Of a DNA stretch of 64,000 nucleotides, positions 60,590 through 64,000 are shown one piece after another. Position 1 is the stretch's first letter; every line of letters starts with the position of its first letter. A program made the position numbers and the translations under genes. The stretch is from the NCBI RefSeq assembly GCF_030010555.1, contig NZ_JASCQP010000035.1, positions 62,001-126,000 on the forward strand, written 5' to 3'. The notes below the pieces were generated by a model. The model saw only the letters and a program-made list of their open reading frames with translations, was not told the DNA's origin and made no database searches. The stretch comes from Halomonas rhizosphaerae. GTDB lineage: Bacteria; Pseudomonadota; Gammaproteobacteria; Pseudomonadales; Halomonadaceae.

Positions 60590-61183
60590 ATGGCGCTGAC
60601 CTGGGTCGACTGGCTCTTCGTGGCGGTGCTGGTGGTGACCGGGCTGACCGGCTTCCTGCGTGGGCTGATCCGCGAGGCGCTGGGGCTGGCCGCCTGGATC
60701 ATCGCCCTGATGGCTGCGCGGCTGCTGGCCGAGCCGGTGGCTGACCTGCTCTCGGGGGTGATCGACAACCCGGACGGGCGACTGGTGCTGGCCTTCGTGC
60801 TGGTGATCTTCGCGGTGATCCTGCTCTGCGGCATTGTCATCCGCATGGTCCATGCCGCCGTGGAGTGGGTCGGGATGGGACTGCTCAATCGGGTGACCGG
60901 TGCTGCCTTCGGCATGGCCAAGGGGGCGGCAATCCTGGTGCTGGCGACCATCCTGCTCACCCTGACGCCGCTGGTGCAGATGCAGGCCTGGCAGGAGGCC
61001 GAGTTGCGGCCGACCTTCGAGCAGCTGCGCGACTGGACGGTGAGCCAGCTCGAGGGCTGGGAAGGGCGCCTGCCCGAGGCGCCGGCGTCGCTGCGCGAGT
61101 TCTCCCTGCCGCGTTCGGAGCAGACGCCGGTAACTGACGCCGACCCGGCCCCGGAAGGCGCCGGTGAGGCGACGACGCCCTGA
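60590..61183 (+). CDS. cvpA: CvpA-family membrane protein
   Basis: A 197-residue inner-membrane protein with four helices. The start MALTWVDWLFVAVLVVTGLTGFLRGLIREALGL is a clear CvpA signature. CvpA is linked to colicin V production and to envelope stress tolerance; its molecular action is not settled. It begins two bases after the SPOR gene stop and precedes purF by 82 bases. The C-terminal ~50 residues are cytoplasmic or periplasmic and Pro/Glu-rich. Confidence 0.92.
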   Translation: MALTWVDWLFVAVLVVTGLTGFLRGLIREALGLAAWIIALMAARLLAEPVADLLSGVIDNPDGRLVLAFVLVIFAVILLCGIVIRMVHAAVEWVGMGLLNRVTGAAFGMAKGAAILVLATILLTLTPLVQMQAWQEAELRPTFEQLRDWTVSQLEGWEGRLPEAPASLREFSLPRSEQTPVTDADPAPEGAGEATTP

Positions 61184-61265
61184 CATGTGAATCCCGGGGC
61201 GGGCGCCTGTTCACGGTCCCGTCCCGACTCTTTAAGCAAGCTCCAGGCAAGCGAGGTAAGGTGGA

Positions 61266-62789
61266 ATGTGCGGTATCGTGGGCCTGATGGCCAAGCAGGC
61301 GGTTAACCAGGGCATCTATGACGCCCTGACGGTGCTCCAGCATCGCGGACAGGATGCCGCCGGCATGATGACCTGGCATGAGGGCCGGTTCCTGTTGCGC
61401 AAGAGCAACGGCCTGGTGCGGGACGTCTTCCACACCCGTCACATGGCCCGCCTGAAGGGGAACATGGGCATCGGCCATGTGCGCTATCCCACGGCAGGGT
61501 CCTCCAGCGAGGCGGAATCGCAACCGTTCTACGTGAACTCGCCCTATGGCATCACCCTGGCCCACAACGGCAACCTGACCAATTCCGACCAGCTCAAGCA
61601 GGAGCTGTTCTCCTCCGACCTTCGCCATATCAACACCAGCTCCGACTCGGAGGTGCTGCTCAACGTCTTTGCCCACGAGCTGGGCAAGCAAGGCCTGCAC
61701 CTGGAGCCCGGCGACATCTTCGACGCGGTGCGCCGCGTGCATCGTCGCTGCCGGGGCGGTTATGCCGCGGTGGCGATCATCAACGGCGTGGGTCTGGTCG
61801 CCTTCCGCGACCCCCACGGCATCCGTCCGGTGGTCTTCGGCACCCGTGACGAGGGCGAGGGGCAGGAGGTGATGATCGCGTCCGAGTCGGTGGCCCTCGA
61901 CGTGGGCGGCTTCGACCTGCACCGTGACCTGGCGCCCGGCGAGGCGATCTTCGTCGACATGACCGGCGCCATCCATACCCAGCAGTGCGCCGATCATCCG
62001 CGACTCGCCTCCTGCATCTTCGAGCACGTCTACCTGGCACGCCCCGATTCCATCCTCGACGGTGCCTACGTCTACGGCACACGCATGCAGATGGGCCGCA
62101 AGCTCGGCGACCGCATCCAGAGCGAGTGGCCGGAGCACGACATCGACGTGGTGATCCCCATTCCCGACACCTCGCGCACCTCCGCCCTGGAGCTTGCCCA
62201 GTACCTGGGCGTGACCTATCGCGAGGGCTTCATGAAGAACCGCTACATCGGTCGGACCTTCATCATGCCGGGCCAGACTCAGCGCAAGAAGTCGGTGCGT
62301 CAGAAGCTCAACGCCATCGGCGTCGAGTTCAAGGACAAGAACGTGCTGCTGGTGGATGACTCCATCGTACGCGGCACCACCTGCAAGCAGATCATCCAGA
62401 TGGCCCGGGAAGCCGGTGCGCGCAAGGTCTATTTCGCCTCCGCCGCGCCGCCGGTGCGCTATCCCAACGTTTATGGCATCGACATGCCGGCGGCCAGCGA
62501 GCTGATCGCCCATGGCCGCAGCGAGGCCGAGGTGGGCGAGCTGATCGGCGCCGACCGGATCTTCTATCAGGATCTCGACGACCTGAAGGCCGCCTGTCGC
62601 GAGGTGAACCCGGAACTCGAGGCCTTCGACTGTTCGGTGTTCGACGGCAAGTACGTCACCGGCGATATCGACGAGCGTTACCTGTCGGACCTCGAGGCCT
62701 CGCGCAGCGACGACGCCAAGCAGCAGCGCAGCGCCGGCGACCATGCCCTGGTGGGGATGCACAACCAGGAAGATGACATCGACGACTGA
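61266..62789 (+). CDS. purF: Amidophosphoribosyltransferase
   Basis: A 507-residue enzyme for the first step of purine synthesis. The N-terminal Ntn glutaminase has the nucleophile Cys2 ([10 protein letters not shown]) and [21 protein letters not shown] and NGNLTN. The PRPP-binding loop in the C-terminal half is [26 protein letters not shown] precedes the ATG. It follows cvpA as in many proteobacteria; metZ starts 10 bases after its stop. Confidence 0.97.
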   Translation: MCGIVGLMAKQAVNQGIYDALTVLQHRGQDAAGMMTWHEGRFLLRKSNGLVRDVFHTRHMARLKGNMGIGHVRYPTAGSSSEAESQPFYVNSPYGITLAHNGNLTNSDQLKQELFSSDLRHINTSSDSEVLLNVFAHELGKQGLHLEPGDIFDAVRRVHRRCRGGYAAVAIINGVGLVAFRDPHGIRPVVFGTRDEGEGQEVMIASESVALDVGGFDLHRDLAPGEAIFVDMTGAIHTQQCADHPRLASCIFEHVYLARPDSILDGAYVYGTRMQMGRKLGDRIQSEWPEHDIDVVIPIPDTSRTSALELAQYLGVTYREGFMKNRYIGRTFIMPGQTQRKKSVRQKLNAIGVEFKDKNVLLVDDSIVRGTTCKQIIQMAREAGARKVYFASAAPPVRYPNVYGIDMPAASELIAHGRSEAEVGELIGADRIFYQDLDDLKAACREVNPELEAFDCSVFDGKYVTGDIDERYLSDLEASRSDDAKQQRSAGDHALVGMHNQEDDIDD

Positions 62790-62799
62790 GGGGCACGTC

Positions 62800-63996
62800 A
62801 TGCAGCAGGATCAGACACCAGAGCAGGAATGGGCACTGGAGACGCTGGCGATCCGTGCCGGTCACCAGCGTACCCATGAGCAGGAGCATGGCGAGCCGAT
62901 CTTCCCGACCTCGAGCTTCGTCTACGGCAGCGCCGCCGAGGCGGCGGCCAAGTTCAGCGGCGAGGAACCGGGCAACATCTACTCGCGTTTCACCAACCCC
63001 ACGGTGCGCACCTTCGAGCAGCGACTGGCAGCCATGGAGGGAGGCGAGCGCTGTGTGGCCACCAGCTCCGGCATGGCGGCGATCCTGGCCACGGCGCTGG
63101 CCCTGCTCCAATCAGGTGACGAGATCGTGGCCTCGCGGTCGCTGTTCGGTTCCACGGTCAGCCTGTTCGACAAGTACCTGGGCAAGCTCGGCATCACGAC
63201 GCGCTACGTGGAGCTTTCGAACCTCGAGGCCTGGGAGGCAGCCATGACGCCGGCCACCCGGCTGCTGTTTGCCGAGACACCGTCCAACCCGCTCTCCGAG
63301 GTCGTGGACATCGCGGCGCTGGCGAGGATCGCCCGACGACATGAGGCCTGGCTGGCCATCGACAACTGCTTCCTGACCCCGGCGCTGCAGAAGCCTATTG
63401 AACTGGGCGCCGACCTGGTGATCCATTCCGCCACCAAGTACCTGGATGGGCAGGGCAGGGCGATCGGCGGTGCCGTGGTGGGGCGTGACAAGGAGCTCGA
63501 GGAGGTGTTCGGGGTGGTGCGCACCTGTGGCCCCTGCCTGAGCCCCTTCAATGCCTGGATCTTCACCAAGGGCCTGGAGACGCTCAACCTGCGCATGAGG
63601 GCGCACTGCGAGAACGCCCGGATCCTGGCCGAGTGGCTGGAGGGACATCCCGCGGTGGCGCGAGTCCACTACAGCGGCCTGGCCACCCATCCTCAGCACG
63701 AGCTTGCCAGCCGCCAGCAGCAGGGCTATGGAGCGGTGTTGGGCTTCGAGGTAAAGGGGGGGCGCGAGGCAGCCTGGTCGGTGATCGATGCGACTCGCAT
63801 GCTCTCCATCACCGGCAACCTGGGGGACGTCAAGACCACCATCACCCATCCCGGCACCACCACCCATGGTCGCCTCTCCGAAGAGCAGAAGGATGCCGCG
63901 GGGATCACCGAGGGGCTGATCCGCGTGGCGGTCGGCCTGGAGGCCATGGAAGACATCCGCGCCGATCTGGCCCGGGGGCTCGACGCCCTGGTGTGA
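62800..63996 (+). CDS. metZ: O-succinylhomoserine sulfhydrylase
   Basis: A 398-residue PLP enzyme of the Cys/Met metabolism family that makes homocysteine directly from O-succinylhomoserine and sulfide. The PLP lysine lies in VIHSATKYLDGQG; PIFPTSSFVYGSA, SRFTNPTVRTFEQRLAAMEGG and SSGMAAI are diagnostic. ATG 62800 has GAGGGG upstream and is preferred over an earlier ATG at 62743 inside purF. The purF-metZ order is as in Pseudomonas. The gene is complete, ending 4 bases before the window edge. Confidence 0.94.
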   Translation: MQQDQTPEQEWALETLAIRAGHQRTHEQEHGEPIFPTSSFVYGSAAEAAAKFSGEEPGNIYSRFTNPTVRTFEQRLAAMEGGERCVATSSGMAAILATALALLQSGDEIVASRSLFGSTVSLFDKYLGKLGITTRYVELSNLEAWEAAMTPATRLLFAETPSNPLSEVVDIAALARIARRHEAWLAIDNCFLTPALQKPIELGADLVIHSATKYLDGQGRAIGGAVVGRDKELEEVFGVVRTCGPCLSPFNAWIFTKGLETLNLRMRAHCENARILAEWLEGHPAVARVHYSGLATHPQHELASRQQQGYGAVLGFEVKGGREAAWSVIDATRMLSITGNLGDVKTTITHPGTTTHGRLSEEQKDAAGITEGLIRVAVGLEAMEDIRADLARGLDALV

Positions 63997-64000
63997 TCGT

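Overview
The window reads as one continuous stretch of chromosome from a GC-rich gammaproteobacterium. It most resembles a halophile of the Halomonas/Halomonadaceae type. Reasons: the proteins are rich in Asp/Glu; there is a complete Na+-translocating NADH:quinone reductase operon; and the gene neighbourhoods (mfd/gap/nqr/sthA, leuS-lptE-holA, leuCDB-asd-fimV-truA-trpF-accD-folC-cvpA-purF-metZ) follow the Pseudomonas/Halomonas order. This assignment is inference from content and order; no 16S gene is present. I see no tRNA, rRNA, CRISPR array, prophage or intact insertion sequence. Coding density is high, and the only gene-free stretch above 300 bases is gap-nqrA (27853-28255), which holds a terminator, short repeats and a promoter.

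Layout. 0-9 kb: a LysR regulator divergent from a shrunken biotin-carboxylase-like protein, a DUF3141 (PHA-synthase-like) protein with an acidic repeat and histone-like tail, topA with a DUF6586 gene, and a NYN-domain gene. 9-18 kb: ybiT (ABC-F), then a haem-copper oxidase cluster (CopD-like, DUF2231, subunit II with fused cytochrome c, a subunit I+III fusion, a small membrane protein, a Cu+ P-type ATPase). 18-20.2 kb: a three-gene operon (ferritin-like protein, GIY-YIG protein, stand-alone GspE/PilB-like ATPase) behind what looks like a class II FNR/Anr promoter. 20.3-26.2 kb: two L,D-transpeptidases around an Lpp/OprI lipoprotein, and mfd.

26.4-36.2 kb: gap, nqrABCDEF, nqrM and sthA, a block for central carbon and redox/sodium energetics. 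36.2-43.1 kb: a minus-strand set (YeaO-like, the PA2778/PA2779-type peptidase pair, holA, lptE, leuS) and a YbeL-like zinc-ribbon gene. 43.3-45.6 kb: an unassigned membrane protein flanked by inverted REP-like sequences, and a LysR regulator divergent from leuC. 45.9-64 kb: leucine biosynthesis, asd, fimV, truA, trpFBA, accD, folC, a SPOR protein, cvpA, purF, metZ.

The most notable non-gene content is repeats. A 95-bp intergenic element occurs three times (8894, 45748 inverted, 48059). It has terminal inverted repeats, a compensated base-pair change in its central stem, and in two copies a short frame with a ribosome-binding site. A 92-bp element with perfect 19-bp inverted ends sits in frame inside folC. 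REP-like sequences and GCCAAGC heptamer arrays are also present. Other points worth checking are the catalytically stripped biotin-carboxylase paralogue, loss of the K-channel lysine in the oxidase subunit I, the FNR-type operon, and the missing apbE in the nqr cluster.
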